Origin: CBDCUC01 sp965222485
GTDB lineage: Bacteria; Pseudomonadota; Alphaproteobacteria; Rhizobiales; Hyphomicrobiaceae
Reading direction: 5' to 3'
Assembly (NCBI GenBank): GCA_965222485.1
Contig: CBDCUC010000030.1
Location: forward strand, 62,001-126,000
DNA: 64,000 bases
The notes below the pieces were generated by a model, which was not told the origin of the DNA, did not search any database, and saw only the letters and a list, made by a program, of their open reading frames with translations. The stretch's first letter is position 1. Each line of letters starts with the position of its first letter. Position numbers and translations under genes: made by a program. Positions 26,470 through 34,475 of this stretch are shown piece by piece.

Positions 26470-27057
26470 CTACTTCTTTTTTCCTGCGTTTTTCTCGCTC
26501 TGGCTGGGTTCCCACCCTGATTGTAGACCGCCGGGAAGGCAGCCCTCTTCAGCAGCAGCCCAACGGCTGACATCGCGTTGTAGCCGGCGGGCCTGCGGCG
26601 GCGGCAGGTTCAGGTTGCGCATGATGACACTTGCCTTGTCCGAGCCACCGTCCTGGCGAATATCGACTGTGAAGGATCTACGCCCACGCGGAGCGCTTTT
26701 TTTCTTATGCCGCTCGTCAAGGGCGATCCGGGCCTGACCGCCCTTACTTTGAGGTGCGGCTTCCGCATGAAACACGTGAGTTTTGCGCAATGGACCGTTG
26801 GCGCCCAGCCAGCAGGTCAACATGCCGCGCGCAATGCGTGCATAGACTTCAGTTGGTGCGCCGACCGGTGTCTTGGAGGATTGGACCGGTCCGGATTGAG
26901 CCGTGGCCTCCTCCTCAGGCGTGATGTCTGGGAGTTCGGGCAGGGCCGCAACGGCTCCAGCTGCTAGTTCAGCAGGGTTTAGGCCGACACTTTCGCAACC
27001 CGACAAGGTAACGGTTGCTAGGATGGCGGTCATGGCAATGGTGATGCGCCGCAGCAT
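26470..27057 (-). CDS. Putative lipoprotein of unknown function
   Basis: A 195-aa protein with a lipoprotein signal peptide: MLRRITIAMTAILATVTLSGC, with the lipobox Cys at residue 21. The mature part has an acidic Pro-rich linker, a central region with a Cys (MLTCWLGANGPLRKTHVFHAEA) and a basic Lys-rich tail. I do not recognise the domain. The gene lies alone between sciP and fliJ on the minus strand. Probably anchored in the outer membrane. Confidence 0.75.
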   Translation of the reverse strand: MLRRITIAMTAILATVTLSGCESVGLNPAELAAGAVAALPELPDITPEEEATAQSGPVQSSKTPVGAPTEVYARIARGMLTCWLGANGPLRKTHVFHAEAAPQSKGGQARIALDERHKKKSAPRGRRSFTVDIRQDGGSDKASVIMRNLNLPPPQARRLQRDVSRWAAAEEGCLPGGLQSGWEPSQSEKNAGKKK

Positions 27058-27495
27058 GAATGTTGGCCAGTAATCGCTTGAGATGTGTTCGAAACAGTTT
27101 GCTCGACCAAATGCGAAGGGTGAAGCAAAGCGGTCATAGTCACTTTCTACAGAGACAGCAATTTCGGCGCGGGTTAGGCGGTAGCTTCCTGTGGATCATG
27201 GAAAACTGTGTCGGCGTCGCTCGGAGCGAGCCGTAATCAGCGCCTTGGGGGGCTTGCCGCCGCATCGGTCTGCAGTGTCTCTGCAACTTACTGTGTCTGT
27301 AGTGTGGTGATTAGTCCTCGATCGGGGGCCAAACGGGGTCGTTCGCCGCAGGTTCGATTGCCAGAGGTTGGAATTTAGAGGGCACGAAGTCGGTGGTGGC
27401 AGGGCATACAACTGCATGCCAGCCGTCTCACACAAGCATTCGGGCCGGCACGTATGCCAGCCCCACTGAATTGCCTGCCGGTCTAGGCCGGCGGT
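27058..27495. other. Intergenic region between lipoprotein gene and fliJ
   Basis: About 440 bp with no supported gene. Next to the fliJ stop is a short GCCGG hairpin (about 27479-27494) that could be a weak terminator without a T-run; the rest presumably holds the lipoprotein promoter. Confidence 0.45.
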
Positions 27496-27876
27496 TTAGC
27501 GAAATGCGACGCTTGAATGCTGGTCAACCGGTTGGCCGGCGCCCATATCGGAGTGGCCTTCCTTGGCATCGGCACGATTGATCATATCGAGCGCATCGTC
27601 TCGGTCACGTTGGGCTGCTTCGAGTTTCTCACGCAACTCCTGAACCGAAGACATCAGGTTATCGCGCCGCTGGGCGGCCGATTTAGCGAAAGTAGAGTAC
27701 GCAAAATGCGTCGGATCGTTTACTCCGGTGCGCTCTTCTTCCATTTTGACCTGGCGATCGAGGTCGGCCGCCATTTGTTCGAAGTCGTTGATCATGTACT
27801 CCAGATCCGCGACTTTGCGAGCCTTCTCGTCAGCCTCGAATCGCTTCAGACGAAGTGCTGCTTCCCTTGATTTCAT
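27496..27876 (-). CDS. fliJ: FliJ, flagellar export chaperone
   Basis: A 126-aa coiled-coil protein: MKSREAALRLKRFEADEKARKVADLEYMINDFEQMAADLDRQVKMEEERTGV followed by HFAYSTFAKSAAQRRDNLMSSVQELREKLEAAQ. The sequence fits the rhizobial FliJ family, a stalk protein of the FliI ATPase in the flagellar export apparatus. ATG 27876 is preferred; the frame runs on upstream to 27939 without a better start. The fliJ/ctrA neighbourhood is common in Rhizobiales. No fliI or other flagellar gene lies in the window. TTAACC half-sites occur upstream, compatible with CtrA control. Confidence 0.8.
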   Translation of the reverse strand: MKSREAALRLKRFEADEKARKVADLEYMINDFEQMAADLDRQVKMEEERTGVNDPTHFAYSTFAKSAAQRRDNLMSSVQELREKLEAAQRDRDDALDMINRADAKEGHSDMGAGQPVDQHSSVAFR

Positions 27877-28635
27877 TGTTCGATACCCCTGACACATCCG
27901 AACTGTTGACGGCTTAGTTTTGTTACTGCCCTTAACCAATCAAGATCCGTGCCAATTTCGGCAAATTCGGCTCATGTAAAGTCTTCGTTTTAGGTGTTAA
28001 CCTACTTTTTTATCGGCAAAAGGACAAGTTGGACGTGTGCCGCACGACCAACAGCAATAGTGTGGCATATGCCGCTTAACGTTGCGCTAAAGCAACGTAA
28101 TAAAGTTTGTGGTCGGATCGGGCTTCAATCGAGCCAAAAAATGCCTGGCGGGGACTAGGGCGGTCGGGCGAATAATGATACCTGTTGATTCAGTTGGTTT
28201 CGGGGTTGGTGTGTGACTGATTCGGCTGTGGGTAGCACGTTAGGCGGCGCGGAGCCGTTGATGCGGTGGAGTGGCCGGTAGGTACCGAGTTGGGTGGCTC
28301 TAGAGTGCCGCGTGCTGGTCGTTACGTCCGCCAGAAAAATCAGGAATGGATCAAAATGGGTCACGCGGGGCGCTTTGTTCGTGCCGCGAAGGGATGGTGT
28401 TTGCCGTCCTGGACAGACTTACGACCGCGTATTGAGCCATCGATTAGAGCGAGATTGACCAGAGGTTACCTGTCTGCCCGAAAATATTGAGGGTGAGGAC
28501 AAGACAAAATTAGGAATTGTTAAACTTTCTCGTGCGTAAATTTCCATTGATGATCTGGCGGAGACCTAAAGTCGCGTTCTCTTCGACATCGGGGCAGCGG
28601 TCCTGGTCCGTGGACCAGGGAAGAGAGGAACTGAA
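27877..28635. other. Long divergent control region between fliJ and ctrA
   Basis: About 760 bp without a convincing gene. It holds TTAACC half-sites at 27932-27939 and 27997-28002, a 7-bp stem hairpin (ACGTTGC/GCAACGT, 28079-28098), and a perfect inverted repeat just before the ctrA ribosome-binding site. Multiple ctrA promoters are usual in alphaproteobacteria, which may explain the length. Confidence 0.5.
28602..28619 (+). promoter_or_regulatory. Inverted repeat at the ctrA ribosome-binding region
   Basis: CCTGGTCC-GT-GGACCAGG is a perfect 8-bp dyad ending 16 nt before the ctrA ATG and only a few bases before its purine-rich ribosome-binding site (AGAGAGGA). It may be a repressor site in the leader or an RNA hairpin that affects translation. 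Confidence 0.45.
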
Positions 28636-29337
28636 ATGCGAGTGCTTCTAATTGAAGACGACAGTGCCACGGCGCAAAGCATCGAGCTGATGCTGCAGTC
28701 TGAAGGCTTCAACTGCTATACAACTGATCTGGGTGAAGAAGGCGCGGATCTGGGTAAGCTCTATGACTACGACATCATCCTGCTGGATATTAACCTGCCG
28801 GATATGAGTGGCTATGAGGTGCTCAAGGCGCTGCGTGTCGGTAAAATCTCCACGCCTATCCTTATCTTGTCGGGGCTTGCTGGCATTGATGACAAGGTAC
28901 GCGGACTGGGTTTTGGCGCGGATGACTATATGACCAAGCCGTTCCACAAGGACGAGCTTGTCGCGCGCATCCATGCCATTATCCGCCGGTCAAAGGGGCA
29001 TGCCCAATCGGTTATCGAGACAGGCAGCCTGAAGGTCAATCTGGACACCAAGACGGTGGAAGTTGGCGGACAGCGCGTGCATTTGACGGGCAAGGAATAT
29101 CAGATGCTTGAGCTACTCTCCCTGCGCAAGGGAACGACGCTCACCAAGGAGATGTTCCTCAACCACCTGTATGGTGGCATGGACGAGCCCGAGCTCAAGA
29201 TTATCGATGTGTTTATCTGCAAGCTGCGCAAGAAGCTGCAGGCCGCGACGGGCGGCGAGCACTACATCGAGACTGTGTGGGGCCGCGGTTATGTTCTGCG
29301 CGATCCTAACGGAAACGGAGAAACAGCCGCCGCTTAG
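28636..29337 (+). CDS. ctrA: CtrA, master cell-cycle response regulator
   Basis: A 233-aa OmpR-type regulator nearly identical in pattern to Caulobacter CtrA: MRVLLIEDDSATAQSIELML, phospho-acceptor Asp51 in DIILLDINLPDMSGYEVLKALR, ILSGLAGIDDKVRGLGFGADDYMTKPFHKDELVARI, and the winged helix with GKEYQMLELLSLRKGTTLTKEMFLNHLYGG. CtrA controls division, flagellar and other envelope genes and is restrained by SciP, encoded nearby. The C-terminus ends in Ala-Ala-Ala, like the Ala-Ala end that makes Caulobacter CtrA a ClpXP substrate. Confidence 0.97.
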   Translation: MRVLLIEDDSATAQSIELMLQSEGFNCYTTDLGEEGADLGKLYDYDIILLDINLPDMSGYEVLKALRVGKISTPILILSGLAGIDDKVRGLGFGADDYMTKPFHKDELVARIHAIIRRSKGHAQSVIETGSLKVNLDTKTVEVGGQRVHLTGKEYQMLELLSLRKGTTLTKEMFLNHLYGGMDEPELKIIDVFICKLRKKLQAATGGEHYIETVWGRGYVLRDPNGNGETAAA

Positions 29338-29371
29338 GCCGCTGCAGCTAAACCGAATTGAGATTTCGAAG

Positions 29372-29405
29372 AGCGGGAGCCCTAGCGGCTTCCGCTTTCT
29401 TTCTT
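29372..29405 (+). terminator. Intrinsic terminator of ctrA
   Basis: A 9-bp stem (GCGGGAGCC with GGCTTCCGC, including one G-U pair), 5-nt loop, followed directly by TTTCTTTCTTTG. It begins 35 nt after the ctrA stop codon. Confidence 0.8.
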
Positions 29406-29644
29406 TGTTCAAAGCCCCACCCGGATTTTGCGGCAATGCAGTACTTCAAAGGCGCAGAACCCATTTGCGCATTCAAGGCGAAAAGGGTCATTTTGTCGTG
29501 CATAGTCGATCGCTTCCTGGTATGCGCCTGGGCACGCGGCCTGCTCGGGAAAGCGCAAACTGAGCGCGTGGGCGCCTGGTGGCGGTCCGTTGCGATGTGC
29601 TGGGCCGTTCCATTTGTGCCAAAAGACGAGGTTGGGACAGATCG

Positions 29645-30295
29645 ATGACGCAAACCAAGGCAATAGCTCTGAAGGCCGCCATAATTCCGGTGACGCCGTT
29701 TCAGCAGAACTGCACGCTGCTCTGGGACGACGATAGCAAGCGTGGGGCGGTTGTCGATCCAGGCGGGGAGGTTGAGCGCATCCAGGCGGCGATCAAAGAA
29801 GTCGGAATAAGTGTGGAGAAGATCATTCTTACACACGGGCATATCGACCATGCCGGCGGCGTTGTGGATCTAAACGAGAGCCTCAATGTGCCTGTCGAGG
29901 GGCCGCACGAGGCGGACAAATTTCTGCTCGACGGACTGGAGGCGCAGGGGCGCGAATATGGCATCCCGGCGCGTAACGTGACGCCGGACCTTTGGTTGCA
30001 GGAAGGTGACACGGTCAGCGTGGCGGGTGCTGAGTTCGATGTGCTGCATTGTCCGGGCCATTCGCCCGGCTCGGTTGTGCTGGTGCATCATCCCCAGAAG
30101 TTCATGCTTGTGGGAGATGTTCTATTCCGAGGCTCCATAGGACGGACCGATTTTCCCTACGGCGATCACGATGCGCTCATTTCCGCAATCAAGACCAAGC
30201 TCCTGCCGCTTGGCGATGCATACCAATTTATTTGCGGACATGGTCCAGGCAGCAGCCTCGCCATGGAGAGGGTGTCAAATCCGTTTCTGAAGTGA
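29645..30295 (+). CDS. Metallo-beta-lactamase-fold hydrolase, glyoxalase II-like
   Basis: A 216-aa protein of the YcbL/glyoxalase-II-like group. The metal motif HxHxDH appears as LTHGHIDHAGG at about residue 63, followed by LHCPGHSPGSVVL and FVLVGDVLF-type segments, and a C-terminal CGHGPGSSLAMER metal-ligand region. Such enzymes cleave thioesters like S-lactoylglutathione, but the substrate cannot be told here. ATG 29645 gives the standard N-terminus (LKAAIIPVTPFQQNCTLLWD); the frame is open upstream to 29579. It stands alone after the ctrA terminator. Confidence 0.88.
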   Translation: MTQTKAIALKAAIIPVTPFQQNCTLLWDDDSKRGAVVDPGGEVERIQAAIKEVGISVEKIILTHGHIDHAGGVVDLNESLNVPVEGPHEADKFLLDGLEAQGREYGIPARNVTPDLWLQEGDTVSVAGAEFDVLHCPGHSPGSVVLVHHPQKFMLVGDVLFRGSIGRTDFPYGDHDALISAIKTKLLPLGDAYQFICGHGPGSSLAMERVSNPFLK

Positions 30296-30346
30296 ACAGA
30301 CGAAGCTATTGTTTGCGGACGGCGGCAGTCTCAATGGGCTATCAAA

Positions 30347-30378
30347 AATTCAGCCCGCGCTAGGTTCTGGCGCGGGCT
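30347..30378. terminator. Shared hairpin terminator between convergent genes
   Basis: AGCCCGCGC (30352-30360) pairs perfectly with GCGCGGGCT (30370-30378) around a 9-nt loop. On the minus strand it is followed by GAATTTTTGAT, so it best serves the minus-strand gene ending at 30426, but it can also stop plus-strand transcripts from the hydrolase gene. Confidence 0.6.
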
Positions 30379-30425
30379 ATGCAAGGCAGGCATCAAAGCC
30401 GTGCCCTTTTTCTTTGTATCAGGTC

Positions 30426-30782
30426 TCAGTAATTGATCCCGAAGTCGAGGCAGCCGAAAATGCCGCACTCCTGGGTCAGGCCAACGGTGCCATTAATCCG
30501 GCCTTCCCAAAAGTCGACCGTTTCGACGCGCAGTGTTTCGGAACAACTGCGGCGACAGTTCACCCATGATCCGCTAGGCAATTGGACCTGATGTCCGTAG
30601 CGGGCAGGGCGGACGGCGCCGCGCTGGGAGCCATTTCCAAAGCGGCTGCGAGCAATAACGTAGCCCTTGTTCAGGTCTTCTGCGAGACGGTTGCGGAACC
30701 CGGCATCAACGGGACTGCTGATGCTCATCATGGCTGTGATGGCTGCCAAGGCAAGAGTCAGGATCAACTTGTGTATGGTCAT
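30426..30782 (-). CDS. Small exported protein of unknown function
   Basis: A 118-aa protein with a signal peptide (MTIHKLILTLALAAITAMMSISSPVDA) and a mature part rich in Arg with four cysteines, including LPSGSWVNCRRSCSETLRVETVDFWE and QECGIFGCLDFG. The two Cys pairs suggest disulfides in the periplasm. The pattern is that of conserved but unnamed rhizobial proteins. No domain function recognised. Confidence 0.75.
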   Translation of the reverse strand: MTIHKLILTLALAAITAMMSISSPVDAGFRNRLAEDLNKGYVIARSRFGNGSQRGAVRPARYGHQVQLPSGSWVNCRRSCSETLRVETVDFWEGRINGTVGLTQECGIFGCLDFGINY

Positions 30783-30877
30783 AGAACCTCTCCGGGTAGA
30801 AATCTTACGGTTGCGGTGCCGCAGTTCAAGCCAGCCGCTTAAGCGACGGTACGAAAAAAAGGAACGGCAAATTTTTA

Positions 30878-31363
30878 TTAGCTGCGCTTCTTCATGCTGA
30901 TCGTAACGCTTTGCAGTGTCGAGCCCGGCGTGGAGATTTGGACCTGCTGCGATTTGGCTCCGTAGGATACGTTCATGGAGCCCGATACCGTACCGTTGAT
31001 AGATAGCCGGATGGACCCGCTTTTTGCACGTCCGGTGACGTCGCCTGCGGCGTTGAATGTGCGCTCTTCCCAGGAACCGGTGATCGATCCGCCGCTGTAT
31101 TGCAGCTTAGCTCGCATCTCGATCTTGTTGGACGCACTGGCACATCGGATTGCGATGCCGAGATCCGATTGTGTCGCTCCGGTGTAATAGCCCTTGCAAC
31201 GAATGCGCTCGGTTTGCCCGCCTTCGAGTCTGATCTTGCCGCCACCGCTCCAGGTGCCTTTAAGTGAAGCGAACGGATTGGCGACAGCAGAAGGTGTGCC
31301 AGCCAACATAACTATTGCAGCTGCTGTGAGAGCAAAGACATTCATCGTCGTATTATGGCGCAT
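30878..31363 (-). CDS. Exported beta-rich protein of unknown function
   Basis: A 161-aa protein with signal peptide (MRHNTTMNVFALTAAAIVMLAGTPSAVA). The mature part has FASLKGTWSGGGKIRLEGGQTERIRCKGYYTG, then alternating polar/hydrophobic strands typical of a small beta-barrel, with repeated GS- and SG-rich turns and two cysteines. ATG 31363 is preferred to the upstream frame start at 31420 because it begins the signal peptide. Function unknown; a periplasmic ligand-binding role is a guess. Confidence 0.7.
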   Translation of the reverse strand: MRHNTTMNVFALTAAAIVMLAGTPSAVANPFASLKGTWSGGGKIRLEGGQTERIRCKGYYTGATQSDLGIAIRCASASNKIEMRAKLQYSGGSITGSWEERTFNAAGDVTGRAKSGSIRLSINGTVSGSMNVSYGAKSQQVQISTPGSTLQSVTISMKKRS

Positions 31364-31540
31364 AGCGCTTGCCTTCCTGGATATTGGGCCGGGCAATGAA
31401 TTCGAGGGGAGTATTAGCATCTCTCTTGACGTTGGCGAACCACATTTGGATCAACTAATCTAAAGTTCTGAGTCATGGCGGCCAAAAGGCAATATAGGTC
31501 GCGGGCCGGCCAATTCAAAGCGTCCTCAAGAACACAATCG

Positions 31541-31885
31541 ATGCAGAATCAACAAGATACAGAGACATTTCGTGCCCGACTCGTGGCCAAAAAGGAAGAG
31601 ATCCAAAAGCTCCGTGATATGAGCAAGGATGCCCGCGACGCTGTGGAACTCGACCAGACGACCGTTGGACGCTTATCGCGCATGGATGCCATGCAAGGCC
31701 AGGCGATGGCGCAAGCTACCGAGCGAAGCCGCCAGGCAGATCTTGCGCGAATCGAAAGTGCATTGAAGCGTTTGGATGATGGTAGCTTCGGCCGGTGCGT
31801 TGTTTGCGACGATGACATTGCACCGAAACGATTAGAGTTCGATCCGGCCGTGCCGACATGCATTTCCTGCGCAACACCGTCGTGA
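31541..31885 (+). CDS. DksA/TraR-family zinc-finger protein
   Basis: A 114-aa protein with a coiled-coil N-terminal half (RARLVAKKEEIQKLRDMSKDARDAVELDQTTVGRLSRMDAMQGQAMAQATERSRQ) and a four-Cys zinc finger (RCVVCDDDIAPKRLEFDPAVPTCISC). It belongs to the short TraR/DksA-like group that binds RNA polymerase through its secondary channel. The acidic coiled-coil tip of true DksA (DxxDxA) is not evident. ATG 31541 gives the family length; the frame runs from 31475. A strong hairpin terminator lies 155 bp downstream. Confidence 0.85.
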   Translation: MQNQQDTETFRARLVAKKEEIQKLRDMSKDARDAVELDQTTVGRLSRMDAMQGQAMAQATERSRQADLARIESALKRLDDGSFGRCVVCDDDIAPKRLEFDPAVPTCISCATPS

Positions 31886-32039
31886 CGAGAAATCGCTGCG
31901 GTTGCTTTTTCTAGTCCGCATGGGTCAGCACAACGTTGAGCTCTGCTTGAGTAGAACGTTTGCTCGTAACGCTGGCGCTAAGAGATTCTGGGTCCGCCGC
32001 GCATTGAGGTTTCGTCGCAGCGTCGGTGGAGCACTGTGT

Positions 32040-32103
32040 CGACCAAGGCCCGCCGTTGCCGGATCAAGGCAGATCCGATTCCGCCGAACCTTGGTCGTTT
32101 TTT
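32040..32103 (+). terminator. Structured intrinsic terminator after the DksA-like gene, possible small RNA end
   Basis: CGACCAAGG (32040-32048) pairs with CCTTGGTCG (32089-32097), and six T residues follow at once. The 40-nt interior contains a second hairpin (GGATC/GATCC). Such a long branched structure ending in a T-run can be the 3' end of the dksA-like transcript or of a separate small RNA. Confidence 0.6.
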
Positions 32104-32131
32104 CTACCGCCATTGCCGTTTGGCGCCAGCT

Positions 32132-33271
32132 TCAGGAGCGTAGAAGGTGCTCCAGCTGATTTGCGTCGTGGCGCAACCTGTACAGGCTTGCGCGTTCCGC
32201 TGGCAATGCAAAGCGTGCCTTTGCATTGGCAAAGGGCTGCCAGATGCGCTGCCACTGCTTGGCGCTGATCGGCGGTTCGCTGCCAAGATGCATGTCTTTG
32301 GCAAAATCGCCACGCGAGCGGTCGACCCACTCGTTTACTGCCTTGCGCAGTTCTTGCGAGACAGGCGAGTTGCCTGGACCCTGCAGCTGCACGACAGCGA
32401 AGTTTGGGCGTTTACGCGAGCGTGGACGAACTTCTACCGTGGCCACACGCAGGTTGCCGTGCCTGATGGAAAAGATCAGGCATTCGCCGTTTGCCACCAT
32501 TGATGCATAGGAGGCCACACAGTGGTTCATCACGCGGCCTTCCTCGATCAGGGCTTGGCGTGTGATCAGCGGCTGTACCTGGTAGCCAGTGATCCCACGG
32601 CCGGAATAACGGCCGGGACCGCGGCGGCGCGGTTTGACCGTAAACTCCATAGCGATGCGATCGACCCACTGGATCGTCTCATCAATAGCCTTGGCGAGGC
32701 CAATGTTGCGCCGCCAGGGCCGCCTGATCAGTCCACGTGCCGGCCCACACTCCTGATTGGAGAACCAGGCGTATGCGGCCAATGGCAGAACCGGCGTTCC
32801 AACAACGTCACCAACGGGTCCGTAGATACGCTGGCGTGCAATCCACAGAGCGAACTGCGAATTGCAGGAGGCGTTGGCAAACGACAGCCACTTCAACCAC
32901 ATTGCGACGCCCTCATCCGTGTCGGGGATGAAGTTCACGATCTCGCGGTTGAAGTCTGGGCCGTCCGGAAGATCTCCCAACGGCACGGTGTAGGCTTCCG
33001 GTTGCACACGGCGCAGCCACAAGGGCAGGCCGAGTGTCGCGGCGAGCTCTTCCAGTCCAGACCCGTTCTTTACCAGCGCAACTCCGCGTCCGCGGATCTC
33101 CGGCGTTGCGTGTCCAGAGACAAGCGCGAAGGCCGCACCTGGAAAGCTCCAGAGCAGATCGCCCAGCCGCGATGAAATGCCGGCCAATTTGCGCAGACGG
33201 CGGCGGTAGGATTGAGGGTAGCGCCTGACCTGTGTCTCAAGCGCGCCCTCGCGAGGGGACTTGCAGACCAT
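32132..33271 (-). CDS. PcfJ-domain protein
   Basis: A 379-aa soluble protein with a C-terminal PcfJ-like domain: LIEEGRVMNHCVASYASMVANGECLIFSIRHGNLRVATVEVRP, followed by NFAVVQLQGPGNSPVSQELRKAVNEWV. PcfJ was named on a conjugative plasmid, but chromosomal copies of unknown function occur in many alphaproteobacteria. The N-terminal 200 residues are basic and Trp-rich without a recognised domain. No partner PcfK gene is seen. A bulged CCGG/TTAAGG hairpin (33281-33306) lies just upstream of the start. Confidence 0.8.
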   Translation of the reverse strand: MVCKSPREGALETQVRRYPQSYRRRLRKLAGISSRLGDLLWSFPGAAFALVSGHATPEIRGRGVALVKNGSGLEELAATLGLPLWLRRVQPEAYTVPLGDLPDGPDFNREIVNFIPDTDEGVAMWLKWLSFANASCNSQFALWIARQRIYGPVGDVVGTPVLPLAAYAWFSNQECGPARGLIRRPWRRNIGLAKAIDETIQWVDRIAMEFTVKPRRRGPGRYSGRGITGYQVQPLITRQALIEEGRVMNHCVASYASMVANGECLIFSIRHGNLRVATVEVRPRSRKRPNFAVVQLQGPGNSPVSQELRKAVNEWVDRSRGDFAKDMHLGSEPPISAKQWQRIWQPFANAKARFALPAERASLYRLRHDANQLEHLLRS

Positions 33272-33799
33272 TTGTCATCTCCGGTCTTAAGGTCTTCCTT
33301 AACCGGCGTCGTGGTGCCGGCATTGCCAGACCCATGCTTGAGACGTGACCCCACTACATTCAGCCTCGCGATCGAGGTCGTTATGCTCTCAGCGGGATGC
33401 AGTCCGGTTGAACTGCGCGCACGTGCTCTCAGGCTGCGCCATGCTGCAACGAGAGGACGCAACTTGATTGCGGATCTGAGCGGTTCTTTTTTGGGAAGCT
33501 GCGCGGTGGCACCCCTAGGGACTGATGGCTGCGTCCTCTAACATGATGAGGTCGCGGTATGTCCCGGATGACGGTTCAAAGCGTACTTAATCGCAGAGCG
33601 TGTGAACCGTGGATGCCAGACGTTCAGTCGTCGCAAGTAACGCGCGCACATCGCCACGCGCCACAGGCCGGACTTCCCAGCATATGTCGTGTGGATCTCT
33701 GCATGCGTTTTTTGACTCCTGAAGAAATGCAAATTTGATGCGCGCGGGTGATGCGGGAAAATAATGTTGGAATAATGACAACGCAAGTATTGCTGCTGA
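33272..33799. other. Intergenic region between PcfJ gene and cupin gene
   Basis: About 530 bp. Apart from the small CCGG-TTAAGG hairpin next to the PcfJ start, I see no gene, tRNA or clear regulatory motif; short open frames on both strands look like chance. Confidence 0.45.
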
Positions 33800-34294
33800 C
33801 TACTGCGCGCGTGCGGGTTCTTTTGCCGGATCTGAAGTGCGGCGGCCCTCTTCGTTAATCAAAACGGCTAGGAGGCGCATCGGGCCGTTGCCAGTGTTGC
33901 TGCCGTTATGTGGCGTCTTGATTGTTTCCAATAGGCTGTCACCCTTTTTGAAGGTGCGTTTGCCATGCGGGCCGTAATCGACGGTCAACTCGCCTTCCAG
34001 GACATAACCGTAAATAGGAAAACTGTGTGTGTGCCAGCCCGTCTGCTGACCGGGCTGCATGGTGATTTCTACAGCCGTGATCTTTGCCGGTTTGTCTGAG
34101 GGATAAACGATTTTCTCACCAAGTACAGTTGTGTTGGATGAGAGGAGAACAACCGATTTTAGCTTGTCGGTGCGTGCGTTGGCGCCGACCCACGCCCAGC
34201 TTGCAGCAATAGCGACCAAGCAAGCGCCGACCACCAATGCACCGGTTCTGCGGAAGATATGTTTGTTGGCGGTCTCACGGTGCGACATTTTCAT
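33800..34294 (-). CDS. Membrane-anchored or exported cupin protein
   Basis: A 164-aa protein with one N-terminal hydrophobic helix (ALVVGACLVAIAASWAWVG) and a single cupin domain: VEITMQPGQQTGWHTHSFPIYGYVLEGELTVDYG contains the His pair, and a second ligand region is in GDSLLETIKTPHNGSN. Cupins of this type bind a metal and small ligands. An in-frame ATG at 34288 is an equal start candidate. The gene is divergent from the HTH/binding-protein regulator. Substrate unknown. Confidence 0.82.
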   Translation of the reverse strand: MKMSHRETANKHIFRRTGALVVGACLVAIAASWAWVGANARTDKLKSVVLLSSNTTVLGEKIVYPSDKPAKITAVEITMQPGQQTGWHTHSFPIYGYVLEGELTVDYGPHGKRTFKKGDSLLETIKTPHNGSNTGNGPMRLLAVLINEEGRRTSDPAKEPARAQ

Positions 34295-34475
34295 GGGCGG
34301 CCTCCATTAAGAGTAACTCGGGACATTGTGCGCGTCTGTATCCCGTCAATGCCTGTCTGGGACAGCCGGGCACCAAATGTGCATGCCGACGCTTGTTAAT
34401 GGCCTTGAATTAACTTTGCCTACAGGCGTCAGCTTTCGCATAATCCCTGCGTTGGCGGCAATAAGAAAGAAAACG

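Noticed and set aside
28266..28490. 74-aa open frame between fliJ and ctrA
   Set aside because: Basic, low-complexity composition, no start signal and no recognisable pattern; most likely chance.
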